Positions 7,865 through 16,495 of a stretch of DNA of 64,000 bases are shown here, in pieces. How positions within the stretch are numbered: position 1 is the stretch's first letter; the number at the start of each line of letters is the position of its first letter. The stretch is from Pseudomonadales bacterium (GTDB lineage: Bacteria > Pseudomonadota > Gammaproteobacteria > Pseudomonadales > Pseudohongiellaceae): contig JACKOH010000001.1 in the NCBI GenBank assembly GCA_024234395.1, positions 434,001 to 498,000 of the forward strand, in the 5' to 3' direction. A program made the translations under genes and the position numbers. Under the pieces are notes generated by a model, which was not told where the DNA came from, searched no databases, and saw only the letters and a program-made list of their open reading frames with translations.

Positions 7865-9334
7865 CTATAACTTCCGGCTTCCGGCGACAGACAAACTCGC
7901 ACCGAGACCCCGGAATTCGGCGATAGCAAGACCGGCGGCTACGCTGGTAAACGGATCGTGTTCGATCACCTTGCCAGGAAACATCCGGTCCAGGATAGTC
8001 TTGACCGCCGGTATCAGCGACGAACCCCCAGTGCGGATTACCAGTTCCACCTGATCCGCCCCGATGCCGGCCAGCTCCAGCGTATCCTGCACCGCTGCTT
8101 CGAATGCCTTCAACAGATCGGCTATTATCAGCTCAAATTCGCTTCGTTTCAGCACCACGTCCACGTCGATTTCGGGAATGTCGAGGTGCGCCTCCTGTTG
8201 TTCTGACAGCATGGCTTTCAGGTCCTTGATCGCCTGAAACGCCAGGTAACTGTAATTGTTTTTGATCAGTTCGTAGAGACGCCGGAATTTGACGGCGGCC
8301 GCGTCACCCTGTTCTATTCGTTGCATGACCGGTGTCGTAAAGCGGTTCTGATTGAGCCGGTAACTGACCGCCCAGTTAAGCAACAGATCTTCGTATTCCT
8401 CGAACGGAAACAGGGTTTCGATTTCCCGGTCTTCACCCTTGCGTCGGAATCGCTCACCCTTGCCGAGCAGCGGGAACAGCACGGCGCGAAACAGCTCCTG
8501 GTCAATATGGTCGCCGCCCAGGCCAACTCCGTGAGTGGCAACCACCTCGAACTCCTCACCCTGATGCCGAAGCAGGCACAGATCCAGCGTACCGCCTCCA
8601 AAATCCACAGCCAGCATGGTCCGGCTGCTGAGTTGCGGGAAATCGAACAGGTAACTGATTGCTGCGGCAATGGGTTCCGGGAAAAACCGCTGGCGCTCAA
8701 ATCCCGCATAGCCGCAGGCTTCACTCAGCCGTTCCAGCGCTACCTGATTGTGGCTTTCCGCCCGACCCTCAAAGTTCACCGGGTGGCCGATGCAGGCATG
8801 CCTGGCGCCGGAATCCCTGCTCATCGACTTCAGGGTAGTGCTTAATGCCTGCCCAATCCGCAGCAGCAGGGGAGTCACCAGTGCCACCAGGCGGAACGGC
8901 CGATCGAAAACCATGAGCCGCGCCACGCTGGCGTCTCCCAACAGGCGCTTGACACCCCGGAACAGACGACCCTTCTCCCCGGCATCCACGAATGACTGGC
9001 CGAAGAATTTTTCCGTACCCGCTTCTTCGGGCAGCCCCGTTTCTCCAACCTGGCCGGTGGAAGTCCGTCCTTCGCCCAGGTATTCGGCACTGAGTTCCAC
9101 CTTGCGCCCGCTGTTGGAGGCGATGTAGGCATCGATGGCCGCCTGCCCGGTGGTGATCTGAAACCTGCGATCGACATAGGTGGCCGAAGGCATGATGGTG
9201 ATATCGCCTTCCAGTGGCACCAGCGTTACCGTGTTGCCGTCGAACACGGCTGCTGCACTGTTGCTGGTACCGTAGTCAATCCCGATGCCAATGCCGATAT
9301 CGGTAGACGGTTGAGGGGAGGGTGGGTTAGTCAT
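7865..9334 (-). CDS. yegD: Hsp70-family ATPase, YegD-like
   Basis: Cytosolic actin-fold ATPase related to DnaK but without a full substrate-binding and lid region (489 residues; E. coli YegD about 450). Phosphate-1 motif GIDYGTSNS lies just after the N-terminus, phosphate-2 region VDFGGGTLDLCLL is central, and the adenosine motif RTGGSSLIPAV is near the C-terminus. I place the start at ATG 9334, directly before the Ser/Pro-rich leader and phosphate-1 strand; the frame stays open to 9598 but that 88-residue extension looks non-coding. Divergent to an exported cyclophilin gene 360 bases away. Cellular role of this subfamily is not established. Confidence 0.85.
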   Translation of the reverse strand: MTNPPSPQPSTDIGIGIGIDYGTSNSAAAVFDGNTVTLVPLEGDITIMPSATYVDRRFQITTGQAAIDAYIASNSGRKVELSAEYLGEGRTSTGQVGETGLPEEAGTEKFFGQSFVDAGEKGRLFRGVKRLLGDASVARLMVFDRPFRLVALVTPLLLRIGQALSTTLKSMSRDSGARHACIGHPVNFEGRAESHNQVALERLSEACGYAGFERQRFFPEPIAAAISYLFDFPQLSSRTMLAVDFGGGTLDLCLLRHQGEEFEVVATHGVGLGGDHIDQELFRAVLFPLLGKGERFRRKGEDREIETLFPFEEYEDLLLNWAVSYRLNQNRFTTPVMQRIEQGDAAAVKFRRLYELIKNNYSYLAFQAIKDLKAMLSEQQEAHLDIPEIDVDVVLKRSEFELIIADLLKAFEAAVQDTLELAGIGADQVELVIRTGGSSLIPAVKTILDRMFPGKVIEHDPFTSVAAGLAIAEFRGLGASLSVAGSRKL

Positions 9335-9693
9335 TGTGGTTGTTGTAACAAGTCTGACTGGAACAGACCGAATCTCTCCTCCGAAAGCCCCTGTAACGGT
9401 GTCGAAAAAAGATCGATTTATAGCACAGTCGGCTTGAATTTCACCAGCAATCCTCGGATTCAGAGTGGCAGAACAGAGACGCTGGGGGGCATACCTTGGC
9501 TGAGCCTGTATATCCCCAGTAAGCTGTGCAAGTCGCCTGGTACAGTGTGGTCGGACCATTGCTTGAATAATCCAGACACATACCCTATTCTGCTCCATTT
9601 CAGAGCCAGCCAGCGATAATTGTCCGCTCTAACAGAGCCGTCGCAACTGGTTGAATGCAGGTCGCTGCAGCAGTTGGTTTGACAGGAGAAAAC
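9335..9693. other. Divergent intergenic region Hsp70 / cyclophilin
   Basis: About 360 bases between two diverging genes, expected to carry both promoters. No clear promoter boxes, hairpins or repeats stand out by eye. A frame open through it on the minus strand continues the Hsp70 ORF upstream but lacks family similarity. Confidence 0.4.
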
Positions 9694-10779
9694 ATGCCGG
9701 CTCGAATGACAGTCAAGGGGAACAGTGGGGTCGGGTTTTACACCCGGAAATGTGCCGGCCGATTGGTTGGCGCGCTGTTGTTGAATCTGTTGCTCCTCGG
9801 TGCCGCGTCAGTTGAAGCCGGCACCATTGTCCGGGTCAGCACCACTGTCGGTGATTTCTCCATCGAACTTTATGATGCCGTCACCTGGCGGACTGTCGCC
9901 AACTTTCTCGGTTATGTAAACGGCGAGGCACTCGATATCAACGGGGATCCGCTTGGCGGGACTGTCAATTTCAATCAGACCTATTTACATCGAACCCAGA
10001 GTGCCGAAACTCAGGGCATCGGTATAGTTCAAGGGGGAGCTTACCGCTTTCAATCTTTTACCGGACCGATACCCATAACGACGTCGGGGCTCATACCTAA
10101 TGTTCTGAACGAACCCCAGTATTCCAATACCCGGGGAACCATCGCCATGGCTAAAATTGCCGGGAATCCGGACAGCGCTTCCTACCAGTGGTTTTTCAAT
10201 ACCTCGGATAACAGTAATCCGCTCGACATCGATAATGGAGGGTTTACCGTTTTCGGACAGGTGTTGGGGGGCGCAGACGGTTCAGACACGGAAGCTGGCA
10301 TGCAGGTGCTGGATACCATCCAGGGGCTGCAGAAATACCGGCCCTGCGTTGTCTCTGTCGCCTGTCCGCGGGCCGACTTTGCTCCTATAGTTACCGAAGA
10401 ATACGGGGGCAAGCCCGACGAGGAATTCGTTTTTGTCAGTATGGCGGTGGTCAGTCGCTACAGTCAGGCAGTTAACCTGTTCGAGCCCCTCAGCCAGCAG
10501 ATAATGGGGGCAGTGGCAGTAGACGATGTGGCTGCATACAGGATCAGATTTCAGGTTCTGGTAGTCGATAACCAGATCATACTGGATCCGATTGTGGACT
10601 CGCTGCTGTTGCTTCGCGACATTCCGGCTGAGGCAGCAACCTTTTCCAGTGGCAGCAACCGATTGATTTTTCCCAGTATCGAATTGAGTGAGAGCGATAC
10701 ACTTTGCAACGTAGAGTTTGAGCTGTCTGACCCACAGGCGCCGCAGTTCAGGTTGCTGGGAACGCCGGATTCCTGTTAG
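9694..10779 (+). CDS. Exported cyclophilin-type peptidyl-prolyl isomerase with C-terminal extension
   Basis: Predicted prolyl cis-trans isomerase. ATG 9694 is preceded by AGGAG (9684-9688); an ATG at 9655 in frame lacks such a site. A signal peptide (hydrophobic LVGALLLNLLLLGAA) indicates export. The cyclophilin domain covers roughly residues 40-220: TTVGDFSIELYD, VANFLGYVN, GIVQGGAYRF, NTRGTIAMAK, SASYQWFFN and GGFTVFGQV are typical strands. The catalytic arginine environment is modified (HRTQSAETQGIGIVQGG instead of the common FHRVIPGFMIQGG). About 140 residues after the domain have no recognised family. Encoded divergently from the Hsp70 gene. Confidence 0.82.
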   Translation: MPARMTVKGNSGVGFYTRKCAGRLVGALLLNLLLLGAASVEAGTIVRVSTTVGDFSIELYDAVTWRTVANFLGYVNGEALDINGDPLGGTVNFNQTYLHRTQSAETQGIGIVQGGAYRFQSFTGPIPITTSGLIPNVLNEPQYSNTRGTIAMAKIAGNPDSASYQWFFNTSDNSNPLDIDNGGFTVFGQVLGGADGSDTEAGMQVLDTIQGLQKYRPCVVSVACPRADFAPIVTEEYGGKPDEEFVFVSMAVVSRYSQAVNLFEPLSQQIMGAVAVDDVAAYRIRFQVLVVDNQIILDPIVDSLLLLRDIPAEAATFSSGSNRLIFPSIELSESDTLCNVEFELSDPQAPQFRLLGTPDSC

Positions 10780-10822
10780 GAATGCTGAGTAATAAGCAGA
10801 GTAGCAAGGAGGCGAGCGCACA

Positions 10823-12178
10823 ATGAGTGCTGCCCGGGGTGAGTTCAGTTCCAGGTTCGGATTTCTGATGGCGGCATCCGGTTCCGCGGTCGGCCTGGGC
10901 AATATCTGGGGATTTCCAACCAACACCGCCAGCAATGGTGGCGCAGCCTTTCTTTTCACCTACCTGATTCTGGTCTTTCTGCTGGCTTATCCGGCCCTGA
11001 TGGCTGAATTGATTATCGGGCGCCATGGGCATTCCAATGCAGTGACGGCATTGCAGGGCTTGTCCCGGGGCCGGGCCACGTATCTGCTCGGCACAACGGT
11101 AGGATTTGTCGGCATTGTCACCGTCAGCCTGATTCTCAGTTTTTACGTGATCGTCAGCGGCTGGATGATGGCCTATCTTATCGATCCCCTGGCCCGACTC
11201 GCCGGACTCAATTCACTGGCCGGCTGGCTGACTGGTGACGGCCTGGTCCGTGACAGCCTGTTCGTCCTGCTATTCATGGGACTGACGATCTATGTCATCA
11301 GTGCCGGCGTCAAGGAAGGCATCGAGAAGTGGGCTTCACGACTTATGCCGTCGCTGATTGTCATTCTGATACTGCTGATCCTGTATGTGGTCACGTTGCC
11401 GGGAGCCAGCGAGGGACTGCGCGCCTACCTGGTGCCGGACTTTGGAGTGGTGGCAAACCCGCACCTTATTATCAACGCCCTGGGTCAGGCGTTTTTTTCG
11501 CTTTCCCTTGGCGTAGGCACCATGCTGATTTATGGTTCCTACGTCAATAAGCGCGAAAATCTGGCACAATTGGGCAGTCTGGTGGCGTTGCTGGATGTCG
11601 GCATCGCCTTTCTGGCCGGACTGCTGATTCTACCGGCCATGTATGTGGCACAGAACAACGGGGTCGCCATCTATGATGCCGCAGGAGGTCTGATTGCCGG
11701 GCCCGGTCTGATCCTTTCGGTGCTGCCGGCGTTATTCAACAGCATGGGCCCGATCGGGCTGCTGGTTGCCCTGGCGTTTTTCCTGTTGATGACGATTGCT
11801 TCCCTTACCTCGTCAATCTCCATGCTGGAAGTGCCGGTAGCGTACGCAGTGGAAAACCATGGCGTGGAACGGAAAAAGGCTACCGTCGCGATTGGCGCAA
11901 TAATAGCGGTCATCTGTCTGATTATCGTGGCAAACTTTTCAGTGCTGTTCGACCTGACAGTCACAGTGACCACCGAATGGAGTCAGCCTCTGGGTGGACT
12001 GTTTTTCTGTGTCTTTGTCGCCTGGATCTGGAATCGCAATGGTTTGTTACGGGAAATAAGTCAGGGATATCCTGATGTCGAACAGAGCCTGTTCTGGAAG
12101 ATCTGGCCGTTCTACGTCAAGTTCATCTGCCCGGTGGCGATCCTGATGGTTTATGTCCAGTTACTCGGATTCCTCTAA
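10823..12178 (+). CDS. Sodium-dependent transporter, NSS/SNF family
   Basis: Inner-membrane symporter of the LeuT type, 451 residues with about eleven to twelve membrane helices. The N-terminal signature SRFGFLMAASGSAVGLGNIWGFP (helix 1, with the unwound Na+/substrate site) and NGGAAFLFTYL are clear, as are the YxSYV-like LIYGSYVNKRENL and the late LTSSISMLEVPVAY segment. Substrate is probably an amino acid or related amine, but cannot be told from sequence. Ribosome site AAGGAGG lies about 10 bases before ATG 10823. The TAA stop is also the first bases of a MITE-like repeat. Confidence 0.9.
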   Translation: MSAARGEFSSRFGFLMAASGSAVGLGNIWGFPTNTASNGGAAFLFTYLILVFLLAYPALMAELIIGRHGHSNAVTALQGLSRGRATYLLGTTVGFVGIVTVSLILSFYVIVSGWMMAYLIDPLARLAGLNSLAGWLTGDGLVRDSLFVLLFMGLTIYVISAGVKEGIEKWASRLMPSLIVILILLILYVVTLPGASEGLRAYLVPDFGVVANPHLIINALGQAFFSLSLGVGTMLIYGSYVNKRENLAQLGSLVALLDVGIAFLAGLLILPAMYVAQNNGVAIYDAAGGLIAGPGLILSVLPALFNSMGPIGLLVALAFFLLMTIASLTSSISMLEVPVAYAVENHGVERKKATVAIGAIIAVICLIIVANFSVLFDLTVTVTTEWSQPLGGLFFCVFVAWIWNRNGLLREISQGYPDVEQSLFWKIWPFYVKFICPVAILMVYVQLLGFL

Positions 12179-12320
12179 CAGTCTGTTGAAAAACTCACAG
12201 CTGGCACAATGCGGCGTTAAAATCTGGCTCAAAATTCTCTTTTAGGCCGAGTAGACTGCGCTTTTTCGCCAGATTTTGCCTTGTCTTGCGCTCACCAGAG
12301 AGTTTTTCAACAGGCTGCTG
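12176..12320. repeat. MITE-like palindromic repeat, copy 1
   Basis: About 145 bases bounded by imperfect terminal inverted repeats: CAGTCTGTTGAAAAACTC at the left (12179-12196) against GAGTTTTTCAACAGGCTG at the right (about 12300-12317). An inverted second copy is at 62420-62562; the two share a 26-base identical core (12251-12276 here, 62464-62489 there). No coding capacity. It begins on the stop codon of the NSS transporter and can fold into a long hairpin, so it may end the transcript. A non-autonomous transposable element or REP-type repeat is the likeliest explanation. Confidence 0.82.
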
Positions 12321-12363
12321 GTTCCGATTACGGAAATTGTGGAACTGCTGTTGATTGCCTGAA

Positions 12364-13548
12364 TTAACTGCGAGGCTGATTCAGGTACGCGATAAATCGA
12401 TCAATTTCCTCCACCGTGTTGTAGTAGTGCAGAGAAGCGCGGCAGACATCTCCCACCTGCCTGACATTGGAATCCAACTGGGCATTAACACGTCTGGAAA
12501 CACTGATATTGATGCCAGACCTTCGCAGCCTCTGCTGCAACCCGGGAGCTGATTCCCGGGCCAGGGAAAACGTTACGATACCGGACCGGTTGTCACTTTT
12601 TTCATGCACAGTGACGCCAGGTGCTTCCCGCAGGCGGTTTGCCAGATGACCGGCGACTACGCTGATTCTGGTTTGAATCGCTTCCAGACCCAGGTTATGC
12701 GCGTAGTCGGCCGCGACTCCCAGACCGATCTTTCCCGCCACGAAGCACTCCCAGTTCTCGAACCGGCGGGCATCGTCACGGAATTCAAAATTATCGGGAC
12801 CCACCCAGCGTGCCGAGTGCAGATCGATGAATGGTGGACTCAGTTCATGCATTCGATTCCTGTTGACATAGAGGAATCCGGTGCCGCGCGGCCCGCGCAG
12901 GTATTTTCTGCCGGTTCCGGTCAACAGATCACATCCTAGTTGTTGCGTGTCCAGTGGCAACTGCCCCGCCGACTGGCAGGCATCCAGCAGGTACAGGATG
13001 CCATGACCCCGGGCAATGGTGCCGACTTCCGCGGCCGGCTGAACAGTCCCGATCTGGCTGGGAATATGGGTGAGGGCGATAAGCCGGGTTTTCCGGTTGA
13101 TGTGCTCCCGGAGTGAGTCGAGATCGAGCATGCCCTGGGCGTCGTTGGCAATCACCACAATTTCAATGCCCAGGCGTTTTTGCAGTTGCAGCATGGCCAG
13201 GTAGTTGCTGGCATATTCCGCCTGGCCGGTAATGACCTGATCGCCGGGCTGAAAAGGAACGGCGTAAAACGCCATATCCCAGGCCCGGGTCGCGTTCTCG
13301 ATAAATGCCATTTCAGCGGGATCGCAATTCAACAGGCGGGCAAAGGCCGGATAGAAATTTTCGATCTGCCCGGCGGCCTGCTCGGCCGCCTCGTAGCCGC
13401 CGATCAGTTGTTCCAACTGCAGATGCTGGGCAACGCTTTGAGTCACAATCGAGGGCGAGAGCGAGGCGCCGGCATTGTTGAAATGAATCAGGTTTTCGCA
13501 GGCCGGTGTCTCCGCCCGTAGCCGGATGATATGAAGATCAGTTTTCAT
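12364..13548 (-). CDS. PLP-dependent class V aminotransferase-like enzyme
   Basis: 394-residue fold-type I PLP enzyme of the class V / cysteine desulfurase-like superfamily. Visible features: HFNNAGASLSP near the N-terminus, the aspartate of YLLDACQSAGQ that contacts the pyridine nitrogen, and the Schiff-base lysine in TGTGRKYLRGPRGTGFLYV. The catalytic cysteine loop of true cysteine desulfurases is not evident, so a desulfurase role is unlikely; kin include isopenicillin-N-epimerase-like and ergothioneine lyase-like proteins. Monocistronic, facing the NSS gene tail to tail across the repeat. Substrate unknown. Confidence 0.83.
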   Translation of the reverse strand: MKTDLHIIRLRAETPACENLIHFNNAGASLSPSIVTQSVAQHLQLEQLIGGYEAAEQAAGQIENFYPAFARLLNCDPAEMAFIENATRAWDMAFYAVPFQPGDQVITGQAEYASNYLAMLQLQKRLGIEIVVIANDAQGMLDLDSLREHINRKTRLIALTHIPSQIGTVQPAAEVGTIARGHGILYLLDACQSAGQLPLDTQQLGCDLLTGTGRKYLRGPRGTGFLYVNRNRMHELSPPFIDLHSARWVGPDNFEFRDDARRFENWECFVAGKIGLGVAADYAHNLGLEAIQTRISVVAGHLANRLREAPGVTVHEKSDNRSGIVTFSLARESAPGLQQRLRRSGINISVSRRVNAQLDSNVRQVGDVCRASLHYYNTVEEIDRFIAYLNQPRS

Positions 13549-13772
13549 TCAAGAGCTTCGTGAGTAAATCGGTGCCGGATTTCCGTCAGCCTGGTCAGGA
13601 TTCGGTGATGTTAGCAGATTGTTGTGGTAACGTATTTTGCCAGAGCCGGTCTGGCATGGTTTAGAGCCCGGCCACACAATTTCCAGGGTATCGCAACCTG
13701 TTGCCTGTTTTCAGAAAGGAACAGGTAACAATCCATAACCGGCAACAATCAATAAAAGAAGAGGGATTGACC

Positions 13773-14627
13773 ATGAAAAAATCGCTTTCGGACTCCCCGC
13801 ACAGTCTGCACTTTACCCGTCGTCAGCTATTTTCTCTCTCGTCTGGAGCGCTGATCCTGGGTGCGGGTGGGTTAACGGCGTTGTCAGTCAAGGCCCAGAC
13901 CAGTGCTGGAGCGGCCGGACTCGCCGATGTTCAGGCACTGATCTTCGACGTGTTCGGCACTGTGGTTGACTGGCGCTCCTCAATCATTCGTGAGGGTCAA
14001 TTGCTGGCGGCCCGCAAGGGATTCCAGGTGGACTGGGGCGAGTTCGCCGACCGCTGGCGCAGTGGCTATGGCCCTGCCATGAATCAGGTCCGTTCCGGTG
14101 AGTTACCCTGGACCAAGATAGATGATCTGCACCGCATGATTCTCGACCGCCTGGTGGTTGAATACGGCATGGGATCACTATCAGAAACGGAACTTCGGCA
14201 CTTCAATAAAGCCTGGCATCGGTTAATGCCCTGGCCCGATACGGTAGCAGGCCTCAATCGCCTCAAAACCCGCTACGTGATTGCCACAATGTCCAATGGC
14301 AATGTCTCGCTGCTGCTCAATATGGCCAAAAATGCCGGCCTGCCCTGGGATACGATTCTGTCCGCGGAGCTGTCGCAACATTACAAACCCGATCCCGAAG
14401 CCTATCTGAAAGCCGCTGAACTGCTGAGCCTGGAACCTGGACAGGTCATGATGGTGGCAGCGCACCCCGGTGACCTGCGGGCTGCCGCCGCACTGGGATT
14501 CCGAACCGGATACGTCTATCGCCCGCTGGAACGGGGACCGGAACGGCTGGTGGAACGGAATACCACGGATAGCTATGACATTCGTGCCGAGGATTTTCTC
14601 GACCTGGCAGAGCGGCTTGGTGCGTAA
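13773..14627 (+). CDS. Exported haloacid dehalogenase type II-like hydrolase
   Basis: HAD-superfamily protein of the L-2-haloacid dehalogenase group, 284 residues from ATG 13773 (preceded by AGAGGGA). The N-terminus carries TRRQLFSLSSG followed by a hydrophobic stretch and an SVKAQ cleavage region, which looks like a twin-arginine export signal. Catalytic parts: nucleophile motif IFDVFGTVVDW (motif I), SNGN (motif II), a lysine in SQHYKPDPEAY (motif III) and VAAHPGDLRAAAALGFRTGYV (motif IV). It may dehalogenate or dephosphorylate small acids in the periplasm; activity is inferred. Related cytosolic enzymes lack the leader. Confidence 0.85.
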   Translation: MKKSLSDSPHSLHFTRRQLFSLSSGALILGAGGLTALSVKAQTSAGAAGLADVQALIFDVFGTVVDWRSSIIREGQLLAARKGFQVDWGEFADRWRSGYGPAMNQVRSGELPWTKIDDLHRMILDRLVVEYGMGSLSETELRHFNKAWHRLMPWPDTVAGLNRLKTRYVIATMSNGNVSLLLNMAKNAGLPWDTILSAELSQHYKPDPEAYLKAAELLSLEPGQVMMVAAHPGDLRAAAALGFRTGYVYRPLERGPERLVERNTTDSYDIRAEDFLDLAERLGA

Positions 14628-14937
14628 GTCATCAGCATGACCTCTGAGGTTGAGGCACCTGTTTGTCATAATTTGCCAGGTTGTAACCAATTTATGGCAA
14701 TAGTTGGGATGTGCGGGCAACATTCAGCTGCCACTTTAGAGTGCTGGGAAAGTGGTTGTGAATAAGGTTTATTAAGTTTGAATAAAAGCAGCACAGGCGT
14801 GACAAATCAGCTTCAAATCGGGAGAATACGGGGGTTGTCAGGAAAGGTGGTAGTACTAATTCGGCTGCGCCTCATTGAATGGCGAATGGCAATTTTCCGA
14901 GTGTCAGGAAATTTTACAGATTAATGGAGTGTGGTAG
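14628..14937. other. Intergenic region before DUF4404 gene
   Basis: About 310 bases, more AT-rich than the neighbouring genes. No open frame, repeat or hairpin with a T-tract is convincing. It presumably carries the promoter of the DUF4404 gene. Confidence 0.35.
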
Positions 14938-15201
14938 GTGAGTACAGAACGACTCAGGGAATTGATGGCTGAACTGATCAGCGAGATCCAAAAAATCGAT
15001 AGTGTGGACGAAGAGACAATGCAAGTGGCCAGAAAGCTCGAATCGGATATCGATGACCTGGTCAACCCGGCTGTAGATACGGCGGATTACAATGTTCTTG
15101 ATGATGCTATTGCCCTGGAAGCTTCTTTTGCCATTGAGCATCCAATTGCTGAACGAATAGTGAGGGAATTGATTAATACACTCAGTCGGCTGGGAATATG
15201 A
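14938..15201 (+). CDS. DUF4404 family protein
   Basis: 87-residue acidic, mostly helical protein. The arrangement of an N-terminal helix (RLRELMAELISEIQKI), a middle acidic helix (ARKLESDIDDLV) and the C-terminal EHPIAERIVRELINTLSRLGI is characteristic of DUF4404, a small family of unknown function. Start is GTG 14938 with a GGAG about 10 bases upstream. Stand-alone gene. Confidence 0.8.
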   Translation: MSTERLRELMAELISEIQKIDSVDEETMQVARKLESDIDDLVNPAVDTADYNVLDDAIALEASFAIEHPIAERIVRELINTLSRLGI

Positions 15202-15424
15202 GAATGTTCTAACTAAGATGGACCGATCCAGATGAGGGCATGATAGGAAAAATCTGAGTCGAGCTTGCCCAAAGGATTTCAGGCTAAATTATTTGTCAAA
15301 AATTTTTACACACAAAACACGCCAATGGCTTCTTTTCACCTAAAACCAGTCAAATGTGCGGGAAAGCCTGGTTTAGATTAGTAAAAAATTAATAAAATCA
15401 TGAGCTAATTTTTCAATTAACGGG

Positions 15425-15441
15425 TTGGCTTGGAAATTGCT
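15425..15441 (+). promoter_or_regulatory. Sigma-54 (-24/-12) promoter before the PEP-CTERM gene
   Basis: TTGGC at 15425-15429 and TTGC at 15437-15440 give GG (15427-15428) and GC (15439-15440) separated by exactly 10 bases, the spacing required by RpoN. The expected start of transcription is near 15452, about 75 bases before the ATG at 15529. The upstream 150 bases are AT-rich, suitable for an activator and DNA bending. Many PEP-CTERM genes are known to be driven by sigma-54 with the activator PrsR, which fits. Confidence 0.72.
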
Positions 15442-15528
15442 TCATGCAGCAGCAACTAGTATTAGCTAGCTTAGATTCGTAGCCGCTAAGTTGGATAGTA
15501 AATAACTTTATCTTCAGGTGAATATTCA

Positions 15529-16305
15529 ATGAGTCCGAAAATCCGTCAGATTTTCCCCAGTTTGATTGCCACAGGATTTTTGCTCCTCGGTACGAGCACC
15601 GCATCGGCGATTCCAGCACTGTAACTTGGTGTCGATGGCTCCGGGTACTATGATGCAGGAAATGAAGACGTGGTTCCCGCCGCTAATCCTTTTACCCTTT
15701 ATGCTTATGGACAGATAAGCAAACTTAATCCACTGGATTCGTTTTATATCTCAGCTGCCGTGCGAGGAACCAACGTTCCCGGTGGTTTTGGTTCTTTCAG
15801 TATTGGTGGCACATCGTACACTTACTCGGATCTGATTTATGGCACACCGCCGGTATTATCCGGAGATTTGCCAGGTCACGGTATTTTCCCCGGCTACTTC
15901 GCTGAGGTTGCGTTTGCTTGGGATACTTCCAAAAAGACAGGGTCGGTAAATACCGAAAATACTCCCCAGTTTGATCCAACAGCCAGTCCGGGTACCGACT
16001 TTTACTATTTCCCGTTTGCGGTTGATGTTTCAGGCCTCAGCACCGGGTTCAGTGTACACTTTGATCTTTACACTACACACGCGGTATGTGAAATCAGGCA
16101 GGGGAATACTTGCATTCAATACAGCACTACCGTTTTTGAATTGGGAGATAAAGCTCCTCCGTCACACGACGTATCTGCATATCCCAATGGCTCGACACCT
16201 TTGCCTGTGCCGGTGCCTGCACCCGGTGTATTGAGTCTCCTGGGGCTTGGGTTTTTGTGGCTGGGTCTCAGTCGTCGCAAACTGGCTACTCTAAAACTCG
16301 TATGA
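15529..16305 (+). pseudogene. PEP-CTERM sorted exported protein interrupted by an in-frame stop
   Basis: ATG 15529 has AGGTGA 7 bases upstream and starts a good signal peptide ending TASA. Codon 32 is TAA (15622-15624), in the sequence IPAL-stop-LGVDGSGYYD; the same frame then runs without interruption for 226 more codons to TGA at 16303. The body (GQISKLNPLDSFYISAAVRG ...) is a glycine-, serine- and threonine-rich beta-type domain, and the C-terminus PVPAPGVLSLLGLGFLWLG followed by SRRK is a PEP-CTERM sorting signal for exosortase: Pro motif, one helix, basic tail. A single CAA to TAA change would explain the stop. Alternatives: readthrough, restart downstream, or a sequencing error. The intact reading frame argues for a very recent lesion. 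Confidence 0.8.
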
Positions 16306-16336
16306 TAGACAGTGGTCTAATTCAGAAAATCATTTT

Positions 16337-16366
16337 GAAAAGCCGCCGTGAAGGCGGTTTTTTTCT
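16337..16366 (+). terminator. Rho-independent terminator after the PEP-CTERM gene
   Basis: CCGCC (16343-16347) and GGCGG (16353-16357) form a short GC stem with loop GTGAA, followed by eight T residues (16357-16364) and preceded by an A-run. It lies about 35 bases after the PEP-CTERM stop, so that unit is a single-gene transcript. Confidence 0.8.
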
Positions 16367-16495
16367 GCATTAAAGTTAGGTGACGTAGCCCTATTGGTGT
16401 AAGAATAAACAAAGCAATAGATGCGACAGCAACTGACATAACGACGCCTGAATTAGGGCTTATACGTCTGCTTATGAGGCAGGGTTGAACTGCTT

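Noticed and set aside
9335..9598. 88-codon N-terminal extension of the Hsp70 frame
   Set aside because: The phosphate-1 motif begins shortly after ATG 9334 and the extension shows no family similarity or signal; more likely promoter DNA.
12364..13548. Calling the class V PLP enzyme a cysteine desulfurase (IscS/SufS)
   Set aside because: The catalytic cysteine loop is not evident and no iron-sulfur assembly genes are adjacent.
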